Positions 1 through 9,481 of a DNA stretch of 44,439 nt are shown in pieces. Each line of letters starts with the position of its first letter. Within the stretch, counting starts at the first letter, position 1. The stretch comes from Symbiodinium natans. Taxonomy: Eukaryota > Sar > Dinophyceae > Suessiales > Symbiodiniaceae. The notes under the pieces are model-generated. The model did not search any database, had not been told where the DNA came from, and saw nothing but the letters and a program-made list of their open reading frames with translations. A program made the translations under genes and the position numbers. The stretch covers positions 353,188-397,626 of the forward strand of contig CAJNDS010002484.1 in NCBI GenBank assembly GCA_905221605.1. The letters run 5' to 3'.

Positions 1-203
1 CAACCTAAACCCTAAACCCTAAACCCTAAACCCTAAACCCTAAACCCTAAACCCTAAACCCTAAACCCTAAACCCTAAACCCTAAACCCTAAACCCTAAA
101 CCCTAAGAACCCTGAACCCTGAACCCTGAACCCTGAACCCTGAACCCTGAACCCTAAACCCTGAACCCTAAACCCTAAACCCTAACCCCTAAACCCTAAA
201 CCC
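1..203. repeat. Telomeric array at left edge (CCCTAAA)n
   Basis: Near-perfect CCCTAAA heptamers to about 105, then a stretch of CCCTGAA variants (about 106-175), then CCCTAAA again. C-rich repeats reading rightwards from a left edge have the orientation expected of a true left chromosome end, but the array is short and both orientations occur internally, so it could also be an interstitial block where the contig happens to stop. Confidence 0.9.
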
Positions 204-514
204 AATGCAAGCCTATCAAGCACACGCGACCCTTTGAAGTGTAGGGTTCTGGGGGTCTGAGCCTGAGCTGGGTCTTTTTAGGGTGTAGGGTTTAGGGTTT
301 AGGGTTAGGGTTTAGGGTTCTGGAAAAGGGTCTGATAGGGCAGTATTGGCTCAACCCCCCCCCCCCCCCCCCCCGACATAGCAATGATGTAAGAATAGTT
401 CAACATACCCAAACCCATAAAAAGGCGAGTATAAGGAGGGAATGCCCCTTAGTTTCTTTTAAGGGTCTCTTAGATCAGAGGCCATATCGACACGGGCATA
501 CTGTGAGCGGACCC
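204..514. other. Subtelomeric spacer, no gene seen
   Basis: Contains a short TTTAGGG-strand patch (about 279-320), a run of about 20 C at 355-374, and unique sequence to 510. No convincing reading frame. Confidence 0.6.
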
Positions 515-797
515 TAAACACTAAACCCTAAACCCTAAACCCTAAACCCTAAACCCTAAACCCTAAACCCTAAACCCTAAACCCTAAACCCTAAACCCTA
601 AACCCTAAACCCTAAACCCTAAACCCTAAACCCTAAACCCTAAACCCTAAACCCTAGACCCTAAACCCTAAACCATAAACCCTACACCCTAAACCCTAAA
701 CCCTAAACCCTAAACCCTAAACCCTAAACCCTAAACCCGAAACCCGAAACCCGAAACCCTAAACCCGAACCCTACACCCTAAACCCTAAACCCTAAA
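515..797. repeat. Interstitial telomeric array
   Basis: About 40 CCCTAAA heptamers, degenerate towards the right with CCCGAAA and CCCTACA variants (about 735-790). Confidence 0.9.
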
Positions 798-947
798 TCT
801 CCTCAGGCGCCCCAAACCGTGTCTCTGTGTAACTCGGAGAGACGTGGCCCCAATATTAAAAAAGCAGAGTGCTGACGGCTGTATCTTCTGCTTCTAGACA
901 TCGTGATGAGTCGGAGCCAAACTTAAGAGCCCTCTGCGTAGTTTCCC

Positions 948-1024
948 AAATTCGGGTCCCTTTGCGGGTACCCATTTTCAGTCGACACTCTTTAAACAGG
1001 GATCCCAGAGAGGGACCCGAATTT
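948..1024. repeat. Perfect 14-bp inverted repeat (hairpin element)
   Basis: Arms AAATTCGGGTCCCT (948-961) and AGGGACCCGAATTT (1011-1024) are perfect reverse complements around a 49-nt spacer. It may be a tiny MITE-like element or simply a strong cruciform. Confidence 0.7.
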
Positions 1025-1125
1025 AGAGAACTGTCCTCATGAAAGTCTGGTTAAACCGAGAAAGATCCCAAATCCCACCCCATCCAATGGCCTGAGGTGA
1101 CCCGATGGAGAGGCCGGAGTGGGAG

Positions 1126-1176
1126 GGTGGGGTTTAGGGTTTAGGGTTTATATAGGGTTTAGGGTTTAGGGTTCGG
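1126..1176. repeat. Telomeric block, TTTAGGG strand
   Basis: GGTTTAG heptamers interrupted by TATATA; orientation opposite to the left-edge array. Confidence 0.8.
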
Positions 1177-1194
1177 GGCTTATCTAAGGGTATT

Positions 1195-1216
1195 CGTGGT
1201 CGTCGTGGTCGTCGTG

Positions 1217-1277
<61 letters not shown>

Positions 1278-1300
1278 GCGTCGGCGTCGGCGTTGGCGTC
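1195..1300. repeat. CGT/GTC trinucleotide microsatellite
   Basis: GTCGTC repeat of about 100 bp ending in GTCGGC variants. The polyvaline frame through it is a by-product of the repeat, not a gene. Confidence 0.9.
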
Positions 1301-1555
1301 ATCGTCGTGCTCGCGGTCGGGAGTTGTTTACGGGGGCCAGGTAATTTCTACAAGAACTCCTCAATCACATTGGATGCCCAAAAGAGGGCACCTCTAAACC
1401 CCAGACCCTGGCATCACCCCCGCTGCGAGGCATCATCCATCTTGGAGTGGACCGGTTCAGGACGAGCTTGGCATGAAGGTTCTAGGTCGAGGGGGTTTAA
1501 GGTTCAAAGGTTTAGGGTTGGGTTTTGGATCTCTAGGCATGCCAGCAGCCACGGC

Positions 1556-1624
1556 ACCCTAAACCCTAAACCCTAAACCCTAAACCCTAAACCCTAAACC
1601 CTAAACCCTAAACCCTAAATCCTT
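1556..1624. repeat. Interstitial telomeric array
   Basis: About nine CCCTAAA heptamers immediately upstream of the exon-like island at 1646. Confidence 0.9.
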
Positions 1625-1645
1625 AGCCCCGGAACCCCTCTGCAG

Positions 1646-1724
1646 GAACTACTGCAAGGCCGCTGTGCAACTGCTGGAGCGTGACGACAGGGGACGCCAA
1701 GGGAGCAAAAAGCGAGGCCAGTAG
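1646..1724 (+). CDS. Exon-like island, unknown protein C-terminus
   Basis: After a CTCTGCAG acceptor-like site (AG at 1644-1645) a frame from 1650 runs 24 codons to TAG at 1722. It reads YCKAAVQLLERDDRGRQG and ends in a basic tail, which looks like protein rather than repeat translation. The stop codon falls in the first base triplet of a TTTAGGG patch. Family not recognised; could be a terminal exon fragment or chance. Confidence 0.3.
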
Positions 1725-2110
1725 GGTTTAGGGCTTCGGGTAAGCGCTCCTAGACGGCCCCTACTCATACTAAAAAAAAAGGAACCCTCGGATCCCTAGG
1801 CCCTGAACCGCTTCGTGGCCTCACTTTGTACATAAGAGGCCTCAGAGGCTGCGAAGTCTCATTGGAGCGTCTCGCACTTCGCCGAGGTTGAGATCTAGGG
1901 CTTCGTTTGGAATGTGAGGTTTGGGGGGGGGGCTTTGGTTGTGGTTTTATCTTTCGGTTTATCTATTGTTTGAGGTTCCCCCAATTATCCATCATTTCGG
2001 GATGAAGGGTTGCAACCGACTCGTTCGTAAGTTGTGGAGTTGCGACCGCACCGCGAGCATGACTTCGGCGATGTCGGGGTTGATCAAAATCGTGGGCTTT
2101 GTTTAGGTCT
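1725..2110. other. Spacer with no recognised gene
   Basis: Unique sequence. The 61-codon frame at 1921-2106 (+) shows no family features and has a G-run start region, so I do not call it. Confidence 0.5.
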
Positions 2111-2342
2111 CTGTAGTTATCTACATGTAACATAACGTATCAAAACAAAACAGAATCTAATGCAACATATTATAGTGTTATATAATGCAATACAATATAA
2201 TCTAACATAACATAATACAATAGAATATAATACAATATAATGTAACATAACATAATATGATCTAGTATAATATAGTATATAATAATACAGTATAATATAA
2301 TATAACATGAAAGATACAATATGGTAAACTATCATGTAATAT
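2111..2342. repeat. AT-rich TATAATA-type low-complexity tract
   Basis: Built from irregular ATAATA/ATATAA/AACATA words and passing directly into the TGTAATGCAA satellite. Long open frames on both strands are repeat by-products. Confidence 0.8.
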
Positions 2343-2833
2343 CATATTATTTAGTGTAATGTAATGTAATGCAATGTAATGCAATGTAATGTAATGTAAT
2401 GTAGTGTAATGCAATGTAATGTAATGCAATGCAATGTAGTGTAACGCAATGTAATGTAATGCAATGTAATGTATTGCAGTAATTGTATTATAAGGTAAGG
2501 GAATGGAATGCAATGCATTGTAATGGAATGCGATGTAATGTAATGTATTGTATTGTAATGTAATGTAATGCAGGTTAATGCAGTGCATTGCAAAGTAATG
2601 CAATGCAAAGTAATGTAATGTAAAGTAATGTACTGTAATGTATGGTATTGTAATGTAATGCAAAGCAAAGCAATGCAATGCAATGTCATGTAATGTAATG
2701 TAATGTAATGTATTGCAATGTAATGGAATGCAATGTGATGCAATGCAATGTACTGTAATGCAATGTAATGTATTGCAGTGTAATGTAATGCAATGCAATG
2801 TAGTGCAACACAATGTCATGCAATATAATGATA
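2343..2833 (-). repeat. TGTAATGCAATG pentamer satellite (inverted copy)
   Basis: About 490 bp of 5-bp words TGTAA/TGCAA with scattered substitutions. It is the reverse complement of the TTACATTGCA satellite inside 14-3-3 gene A intron 2 (about 3866-4400), so the two form a widely spaced inverted pair. An ATATAT run closes it at 2834-2850. Confidence 0.9.
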
Positions 2834-2850
2834 TACATATATATATATAT

Positions 2851-3390
2851 TCATTCTGCGAAGTCCATTCGATCAACCCCGTGCGTTTCACCGGCAGGCA
2901 GGTCGCCACCCTGGTTTCTTGAACACGGCGCCAAGATGGATTTCAGGGCTCTTTAACCCTCCACGCCTTAACCTCCAGAATCCAAACCGTGAGCCGTTCC
3001 AACTTGCCTTAGGTGAGTAGGTGCACTGCATTTTAGCTCTGAAGCCCTGAACCTTGAAGTCCGAAACCCTATTAGACTCCCAACTCTTCACCCAACAGCC
3101 CAAAAAGCTCATGGCTTAGAGCCTCCCAAGCAGCAATGCAGTCTCCACCTTAGGGTTCTAGGGCGCCCCAGACCGAGTACAAGCCACGCCAGAAACAGAC
3201 CCCAAAGCACTGAGGCCCTTGGACTTCCAGTGTGTGCCTGACCCTGAGAAGTCCTGAAACTTGGGGGGTCCGAGCGGGAGTTAAGGAGTTTAGGTCTAAG
3301 ATCTCGTCTTCTAGGCTTAAGAAAACTGAGGCTTTATTGCAGTGTAGCTGCGTGTAGCGGCGTGTAGGTGCGTGTAGATATGTGTAGCTT
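2851..3390. other. Spacer between satellite and 14-3-3 gene A
   Basis: Unique sequence with a CGTGTAG short tandem patch (about 3350-3380). No supported gene. Confidence 0.5.
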
Positions 3391-3571
3391 GCAGATGCTT
3401 GCCTCGCTTTGGGGGCGTTTCGACAGCATGTTCTGGCAACCTCTCTCCGGACTCGTGGCATTTGCCGGGCACATGCTGATGGCATTCTGCTGTTCTCGAG
3501 CCACAAGCTGTCGAGATTGAAAAGCCTCCTGCGTTGCTGCCCGCCCCTCCTTCGGAAGGCCTTTTGCAGCC
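3391..3571 (+). promoter_or_regulatory. Conserved 5' flank of 14-3-3 gene A with acceptor-like TTTTGCAG
   Basis: About 170 bp here align with the flanks of gene B (26187-26360) and gene C (38750-38910), sharing a block around AAAGCCTCCTGC and a near-identical end TTTTGCAGCC before ATG. The AG at 3568-3569 lies 2 nt from the ATG. Since dinoflagellate mRNAs commonly receive a spliced leader, this may be the trans-splice acceptor; a 5'-UTR intron end is the alternative. Promoter function is inferred only from conservation. Confidence 0.5.
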
Positions 3572-5370
3572 ATGGGGGCTCGTGAGAAGGATGTGTACTT
3601 TGCCACTCGGCTGTCAACGGGTCTACTTCCGGGTGTAGGGTGAATGGTGTAGTCATGATGAACCTCTGCTGTCTGAGGCCAAGCTTGCTGAGCAGGCGGA
3701 GCGCTACGACGAGATGGCCGACTACATGAAGAAGGTGGGCCACGCGGACGCAGAGCTCTCAGTGGAGGAGCGCAACCTGCTGTCCGTGGCCTACAAGAAC
3801 ACCGTGGGATCTCGCCGTGCTGCCTGGCGCATTATCTCCGCAGTTCAGCAGAAGCTGGGTTGCCAATCGTTACATTGCATTACATTACATTACAGTACAT
3901 TACATTACATTGCATTGCGTTACAGTACAGTACAGTACAGTACAGTACAGTACAGTACAGTACAGTACAGTACAGTACATCACATTACACCACATTACAT
4001 CACATTACAAAACATTATATTACATCACATTACATCACATTGCATCGCAATACATTACATTACATTACATTGCATTACATTACATGGCATGACATAACAT
4101 CACATTACATCACCTTACATTACACTGCATTACACTACTCTACATTACGTTGCATTACATTGCATTACATTGCATTGCATTGCATTACATTGCATTACAT
4201 TGCATTACATTGCATTACATTGCATTACATTGCATTGCATTACATTGCATTACATTGCATTACATTGCATTACATTGCATTACATTGCATTACATTGCAT
4301 TACATTGCATTACATGACACTACATGACACTACATGACATTACATGACATTACATGACATTACATGACATTACATGACATTACATTACATGACACTACAT
4401 GATACCAAGATTATGTTGTCTTATATGAACTTATTTGAACATATTTATTATATTGTACCCTCACAGTCACAGAATGGTCGATCGCTTGTTTTCGTATGTT
4501 GCAGCCAAGGAAGGAAACAAGCAAGGGCAACAGCGAGAACGCCGCCTGGGCCGCGGAGTACTGCACAAAGGTGCGAGAGCTTTGAGCATTGCCATGCGTA
4601 GCTGTATAGCGGTCTTGCCGAGCAAGGGTTGAAGTTGTAGCAAGTTCGGGTTTAGGATATAGGGTTTCGGGGTTGGGGGTTTAGGGGCACCTTAGGAGCC
4701 CAGTATGTCCTTGGGATGCCAAGTTGCATGCCGCTCTGAAGCCCGAAGCCCCAGGTTGCGAATGAGCTGCAAAAAATCTGCGACACCATCCTGGCCCTCT
4801 TGAGCGAGAAGCTGATTGGCAAGGCGAGCAGCGGTGAGTCCAAGGTCTTCTACCACAAGATGAAGGCTGACTACTACCGCCACTCCGCCAAATTTCTTTA
4901 GTGGAGAGTTTCGGGTTCTTGTTATTCATTCTTATTCGGCCCTTTTTGGTACACCCCTTAGGCTACATCGCGGAATTCCGCGAGGGTGACGAGAAGAAGC
5001 AGGCAGCGGACAACGCCAACAAGGCCTACAAGGAGGCATGGAGGTTGAGTAGTTGATTTGCACGACACTTCGAGAAACCGACCTGCATGCCCCGTCTCCC
5101 CTGTATGGCCAGGCAGCCGAGGTTGCGAACAAAGATCTGGCGGTCACGCATCCCATTCGACTTGGCCTGGCACTAAACTACTCCGTGTTCCAGTACGAGG
5201 TGAGGAACGAGCCAGAGGAGGCCTGCAAGATGGCACGCACAGCGTTCGAGGATGCCATTGCTGAGCTGGACAATGTGGCCGAAGACTCCTACAAGGACTC
5301 GACGCTCATCATGCAGCTGTTGAGGGACAACTTGACGCTGTGGACCTCCGACCAGGAGGGACAGGGCTAA
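3572..5370 (+). CDS. 14-3-3 protein, gene A (six exons)
   Basis: 14-3-3 proteins are dimeric cytosolic adaptors that bind phosphoserine/phosphothreonine motifs. Exons: 3572-3601, 3678-3853, 4510-4570, 4755-4878, 4962-5035, 5113-5370, giving 723 nt, 240 codons plus TAA, close to the usual 245. Family hallmarks are in order: [13 protein letters not shown] near residue 11; [14 protein letters not shown] with K50 and R57 of the phosphate pocket; DYYRYIAEF with R131/Y132, whose R codon is split by intron 4; [15 protein letters not shown] with N177; [11 protein letters not shown] near the C-terminus. Introns 1, 2, 4 and 5 are GC-AG; intron 3 is GT-AG. Intron 2 (656 bp) is swollen by a satellite. 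No stop or frameshift lies in the joined exons, so it may be functional. Exon edges were chosen by reading-phase continuity and comparison with genes B and C. Confidence 0.9.
3866..4405 (+). repeat. TTACATTGCA satellite inside 14-3-3 A intron 2
   Basis: Pentamer-based array with sub-blocks: TACAG repeats (about 3920-3980), ACATT/GCATT 10-mers (about 4000-4315) and TACATGACAT (about 4310-4400). Flanking bases GATCGCTTG...TTTCG (about 4480) match intron 2 of gene B, so the satellite expanded or inserted within a short ancestral intron. Confidence 0.9.
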
Positions 5371-5535
5371 GTAAGAGCCACAGCTGAGCCGCAGAACGCA
5401 CCCCTGGTCTTTCGGACCCTGTGAGCGAAAGCTTCATGGTCAGAGTCTGAGGGGCAAGCCCTAAGCCCAAGAGCCTCAAACCCAGACTCTGAGATGCAGG
5501 CCCCGTACTGCCTTCAAGCCCTAGCGACCCAAGTG
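5371..5535. other. 3' flank of 14-3-3 gene A
   Basis: GAGCCACAGCTG after the stop is shared with the 3' flanks of gene B and gene C, after which A diverges. Probably 3'-UTR; no polyadenylation signal is evident. Confidence 0.5.
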
Positions 5536-5592
5536 AACCCTAAACCGTAAACCCTAAACCCTAAACCCTACACCCTAAACCCTAAACTCTAG
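5536..5592. repeat. Interstitial telomeric array
   Basis: Short CCCTAAA block with CCCTACA variants. Confidence 0.8.
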
Positions 5593-5844
5593 TTACCCAT
5601 GAGCCTTGAAGCAATCTGCCAGCGCCTTCAGCAACAGACCTTGAGTCATGCTGATGACCCCGTGCCCTGTGCCTAGTTGCACGTATGTCATTTGGGGGCC
5701 CCACCGCACCGCTCCCCCTCCCCATTCTCTAAGGGTAGTTTCATGGGCCCTTAAATATGGTCCCTCCTTCAAACGGTTCCGAAGTATGGGCCCTTGGGTT
5801 GTATGGGGTATACATGGGGTACATAGGCCCCTTTTAAGGGCACA
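5593..5844. other. Spacer with ATGGGCCCTT motifs, no gene
   Basis: Repeated ATGGGCCCTT words (about 5743 and 5786) resemble the hairpin at 43497-43590. The overlapping frames on both strands have no recognisable content. Confidence 0.4.
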
Positions 5845-5957
5845 TACTTGGAGTTTCATGGTACTTATTAAGCAGTTATCACTGCACAAATAACCCACTC
5901 ATAAGCCCCTTAAGTGGCCTAATATGGCTACAAGCACAGTTTTAAGTACAGCCCTAA
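5845..5957. mobile_element. MITE-like hairpin family, copy truncated on the right
   Basis: Begins ACTTGGAGTTTCATGGTACTT and carries CCCACT(C)ATAAGCCCCTTAAGT, matching the element at 37863-38000. Its right arm is replaced by a telomeric block at 5958. Confidence 0.6.
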
Positions 5958-6171
5958 TGGGTTTAGGGTTTAGGGTTTAGGGTTTAGGGTTTAGGGTTTA
6001 GGGTTTTCAGGGACCGTGTAGGTCGACCCGAAGATATTCCCAGGCTCGAACTGCCCGCCGACTTGGCCGAGCGCGCGACGCGGTGCCTGGAGGGGCAAGG
6101 AGGCCATGGTTTAGGTTCAGGGTTTAGGGTTTAGGGTTTAGGGTTTAGGGTTAGGGTTCAGGGTTTAGGGC
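5958..6171. repeat. Two TTTAGGG-strand blocks around an exon-like island
   Basis: Telomeric repeats at 5958-6007 and about 6110-6171 enclose the open segment at 6011-6109. Confidence 0.8.
6011..6109 (+). CDS. Exon-like island, unknown protein
   Basis: Preceded by TTTTCAG; open in one frame for 33 codons, including RVGRPEDIPRLELPADLAER, with amphipathic, protein-like composition. Both sides are telomeric repeats. No family recognised. Confidence 0.3.
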
Positions 6172-6364
6172 TCCGTTCTTAGACAGGTCATGCTCCACCC
6201 ACCCTATCCAGTAAGGTGCCCCCTGAATTACTACCATTTGCTTAAGACCCCCCCTTTTAAAGTTAAAGATAATAATCCCTCCCACAACATTTTTTTTGGG
6301 GGCTTCCTAAGCAAATAGTAGAGTAGGGGGTCCCCTGAATGAGGCCAAGTTTGCAGAGGGCTCT

Positions 6365-7065
6365 TCAGGATCGTGTGACTATTGGGGATCCGCAATTCTG
6401 TCACGTCTTCCTGGTGCCGCAAGAAAATTTCGGTGCGCCTTTAAGATGAACTTTCGGGTCCTTTCGGGCCCTTTTAACGTCATATAGCATGATCCCGTTG
6501 AAAGCCATGCAAGATCCCGGGACCGTTGAATGACGGCCAGAATCAGCTTCGACTGTTCGGGGTGGGGATTGCACCAAAGAGTGCGGAACATTGGGGTGTT
6601 TCTGGTTTAGGGTGTTTACCTGTGTCTGTCTCTGTCTGTCTGTGTCTGTTGAGCTGTCCATGTCTGTGTGTGTCTATCTGTGTCTGTGTTTGTCTGTCTC
6701 TGTCTGTCTCTGTCCGTCTCTGTCTTTCTCTGTCTGCCTCCGCCTATGTCTGTCTCTGTCTGCGTCTGTCTGTCCGTCTCTCTCTCTCTCTATCTCGCTC
6801 TCTCTCTCTCTCTCTCTCAAAGTCAAATTGGCTGGGCTATTAGGACACCCTGACTGTTTGGGGGTGCGCGGTGGGATCCTGAATAAAGTCGGGCGCCGTA
6901 AGACAATTCCACGTGGCGCGCCTTTAAAAAAGATTGTCGGGCATCGCTGCCCCTTTTAAACTTACATAAACTCCTCCCTATTAAAATTATATGAAACCCG
7001 TGGACCGTGTATACAGAGACAAAAACCGCTTCGACTGTTCTGGAGGGGGAAGGGGGGTGGGCCCA
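6365..7065. repeat. Diverged ~200-bp direct repeat (two copies)
   Basis: Copy 1 (about 6375-6565) and copy 2 (about 6870-7050) share in order GGATCC, a GCCGYAAGA word, GCGCCTTTAA, CCCTTTTAA and CTTCGACTGTTC. A microsatellite at 6615-6820 lies between them. Confidence 0.5.
6615..6825. repeat. TGTCTGTC/CTCT microsatellite
   Basis: GTCTGTCT tetramers grading into CTCTCT dinucleotides. Serine/leucine/cysteine-rich frames here are repeat by-products. Confidence 0.9.
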
Positions 7066-7900
7066 CACAAAAACAGGTGCAACATTCATGGGGTCCGGCA
7101 CGCTTCTGGAGGGGCCGAGCTTCTGGCAGGCTCTCCTGGTGATTGCGAGGGGCTGGAGATAGAGATTACATCTGACCAGCAGGCAGGTTAGGGCAAAAGG
7201 TTGAAGGGTTCAGAGTTTAGGAGTTGTTACTAAGCGTATTCTTTTGATCAGGTTGCGCTTTGTCCTTGGACCACATTGTCGTTGCGTTGGGCTTGGACAT
7301 CCTGGGGGCCGGGGTTGGGGGGAGGAGTATGAACTGGCATCGCGTGCATAACATGCACGATACACCTGTGCCATTCTTTGCCCACCCCTCAAGATAAGCC
7401 CACGACTCGCAACCCTGAGCGTGCCACCATGTGCCTACCCGAACATCACTGAGATAGCTACCTTGAAGACCGCCCCCCCTGGCTCATGTTTTCTCTCTTT
7501 GGCCGTGTTGAGCCCTAAAACCCCAAGTCCCGAAGACACCAAGCCCTTATAAGACAGAAAATCTACCGAAGTCACTTGTAAACGTGTGGAGGGCGGGTCT
7601 ACATGCAATGTTGCGACAATGTCGCAAGACGATTTCAGGGATTGGGGCATTTTCGGGCTTCTGGAGGCCTCGCAAATGCCAGAAAGTTTCGGGGGCCTTT
7701 CAAAGGCTTTGATGAGTTTTGTGAAGGCCAGACGACGTCGCTGTAGTGTGGAAGAGCCCCGTAACCCTTGCGAAGGTCAGAAACTGCCCTACGACGAACG
7801 ATCTCAGGGGTTCTAGGATAGTTCTCATTGGGTGTTGTAAAGCACCAAGAGACGGAGCCTCATGCAACTTCAGCTTGCCGACGATGTTGTGAAAAGGAAA
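7066..7900. other. Spacer, no supported gene
   Basis: GC-balanced unique sequence with several short overlapping frames on both strands, none with family features. Confidence 0.4.
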
Positions 7901-7950
7901 AGCTTTCCTGGTGTTGAAAGAACAGGCGGCCCCCCCAACCCCTCACGCAG

Positions 7951-8030
7951 GTGGTAGAGCAGATTCGTTTAAATGTAAAAAACAACCAACGTGGTGCTTA
8001 TGCCACAGAAATCCAGATCCCTTCGCGGAG
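7951..8030 (+). CDS. Exon-like island with AG acceptor and GC donor
   Basis: CACGCAG precedes 7951; the open frame begins VVEQIRLNVKNNQRGAYATE and reaches GCGGAG followed by GCAGGT, a possible GC donor of the type used in the 14-3-3 genes. Length 80 nt. Protein family not recognised. Of the unidentified islands this looks the most protein-like. Confidence 0.4.
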
Positions 8031-8097
8031 GCAGGTGCCAGGAAAGGCGTTCCATCGGGAAGGAGGTGGCGAGTCAAGGCGATGTGTGCTTGGTTTT

Positions 8098-8135
8098 TTT
8101 AAAAAAGAGAGAAAGAGAGAGCGAGAGAGAGAGCG

Positions 8136-8166
<31 letters not shown>

Positions 8167-8172
8167 GAGACT
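8098..8172. repeat. GA-rich microsatellite
   Basis: GAGAGA with AAAGAGA and GAGCGA interruptions. Confidence 0.9.
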
Positions 8173-8299
8173 AGTTTCAGGGTTCGGTAAGACATCCGTC
8201 TATATCCTTTTTGGGGTTGAGGGCGTTAAGATTTGCGGTTCACGGGGTCTGAGTATCTGGGGTGAAAAGCACTTCAGCGCCTCTGCGGGTTCACAAAAA

Positions 8300-8325
8300 A
8301 TGGTTTAGGGTTTAGGGTTTAGGCT
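8300..8325. repeat. Short telomeric block, TTTAGGG strand
   Basis: Three heptamers ending beside a G-run. Confidence 0.7.
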
Positions 8326-8407
8326 ACTTCATCCGAAGTGGGGGGGGATCTGTAGCCCCAAGAGAAACGTCAATAGTCTGCTGCCATTTACGGGAGGTCT
8401 AGGATGT

Positions 8408-8518
8408 ACTTACTTGGAGGTTCATGGGTAGCTAGAAGTAAGGTTATAAGTACCCTGAATAAAGATATGTCAAGTTACAACTCTAGTTGCCTTACTTGCA
8501 ACCCCACGTATAACTACT
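8408..8518. mobile_element. MITE-like hairpin family, right end cut by telomeric array
   Basis: Left end TACTTGGAGGTTCATGGGTA, interior GGTTATAAGTA and ATAACTAC; the right arm stops at TAACTACTC where CCCTAAA repeats begin. Confidence 0.7.
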
Positions 8519-8637
8519 CCCTAAACCCTAAACCCTAAACCCTAAGCCCTAAGCCCTAAACCCTAAACCCTAAACCCTAAACCCTAAACCCTAAACCCTA
8601 AACCCTAAACCCTAAACCCTAAACCCTAAACCCTAAA
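8519..8637. repeat. Interstitial telomeric array
   Basis: About 17 CCCTAAA heptamers with a few CCCTAAG. Confidence 0.9.
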
Positions 8638-8719
8638 GTAGGGTTAACAGTGTGGGCCTTGCGCAAATTGGGTGCTTTGGGGCTTCTTGGCATGTGGGCT
8701 CCCATGATGTCTCTCGAGC

Positions 8720-8781
8720 AGGGTTTAGGGTTTAGGGTTTAGGGTTTAGGGTTTGGGGTTTAGGGTTTCGGATTTAGGGTG
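8720..8781. repeat. Telomeric block, TTTAGGG strand
   Basis: About eight heptamers; opposite in orientation to the array 80 bp upstream. Confidence 0.8.
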
Positions 8782-9098
8782 GCCCGAAACCTTGAAGAAC
8801 GAGAGTTTCGGGGCTCCTGGTTCAGAAGCCCAAAGAACACGGGGTCGGGTTCTGAGATCCTATGCTCCCCCCCCCCCCCCTCCGTTCTCCTCCTGAGCCT
8901 TCAGATCTAAGCCCCAGACCGTCAAACCTAGAACTTGTAAATCCTTAAACCCCCCAAAGCCAGGCTCCACTGAAGCCGAAAGCCCCAAAAGCCCCACAAG
9001 GCCCATAAGCGCCAAAAAGCCCAGAACACTACGAACACCCTCCCTAAGACCCTACTGCAAGTAGGGCCCATTGCTGTTAGGGCTTTCACGGTTAGGGC
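8782..9098. other. Spacer, no gene
   Basis: Contains a run of 12-13 C near 8868 and telomere-derived degenerate words; nothing coding supported. Confidence 0.4.
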
Positions 9099-9225
9099 CT
9101 ACTTGGAGGTTCATGGGCAGCTAGAAATGGGCTGATAAGTAGGGGTACCTCTAGTTACAATTGATTATAGCCTTAATTAGGGAACTTATAACCCTACTTA
9201 TAACTACCCATGAACCTCCAAGTAA
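9099..9225. mobile_element. MITE-like hairpin family, complete copy
   Basis: Left end CTACTTGGAGGTTCATGGGC and right end CCCATGAACCTCCAAGTA are inverted repeats of about 20 bp; 126 bp long, no coding capacity. Best-preserved copy of the family in the window. Confidence 0.8.
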
Positions 9226-9481
9226 AGCGCCAGAGCGCCAAAACACTGGACCCGAAAGCCCCAAACGCCACTTCTCTCGACTTGAAAGGTTTGGGGCGAG
9301 GAGCTGCCACACCCTTGGCTTTTCAGGGTTTGGGGTTTGGGGTTTAGGGTTTAGGGTTAAGGGGATGCGAGCATTAGGTGGATACCAGAGTAGAATGATT
9401 TTCTCTCGGTGTGATCGCTCACTGTCGGCCGTAAGCCTGCAAGACACCTCAGCAAGTTTCTGGGTCAAGGGTTCACCGAGG

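Noticed and set aside
340-356. TATTGGCTCAA resembling the 3' part of the dinoflagellate spliced leader
   Set aside because: Only about 10 contiguous bases fit and the rest differs; followed by a C-run, not a gene.
1196-1576. 126-codon frame beginning with a long valine run
   Set aside because: It is the translation of a GTC microsatellite followed by telomeric sequence; no protein features.
2262-2909. 215-codon minus frame and overlapping frames in the pentamer satellite
   Set aside because: His/Tyr/Leu/Thr periodic translation of TGTAA/TGCAA repeats, open in several frames at once.
5053-5370. Taking the 105-codon frames starting at 5053, 37091 and 39946 as separate small genes
   Set aside because: Their first 20 codons are intron 5 sequence; the conserved part is exon 6 of the 14-3-3 genes.
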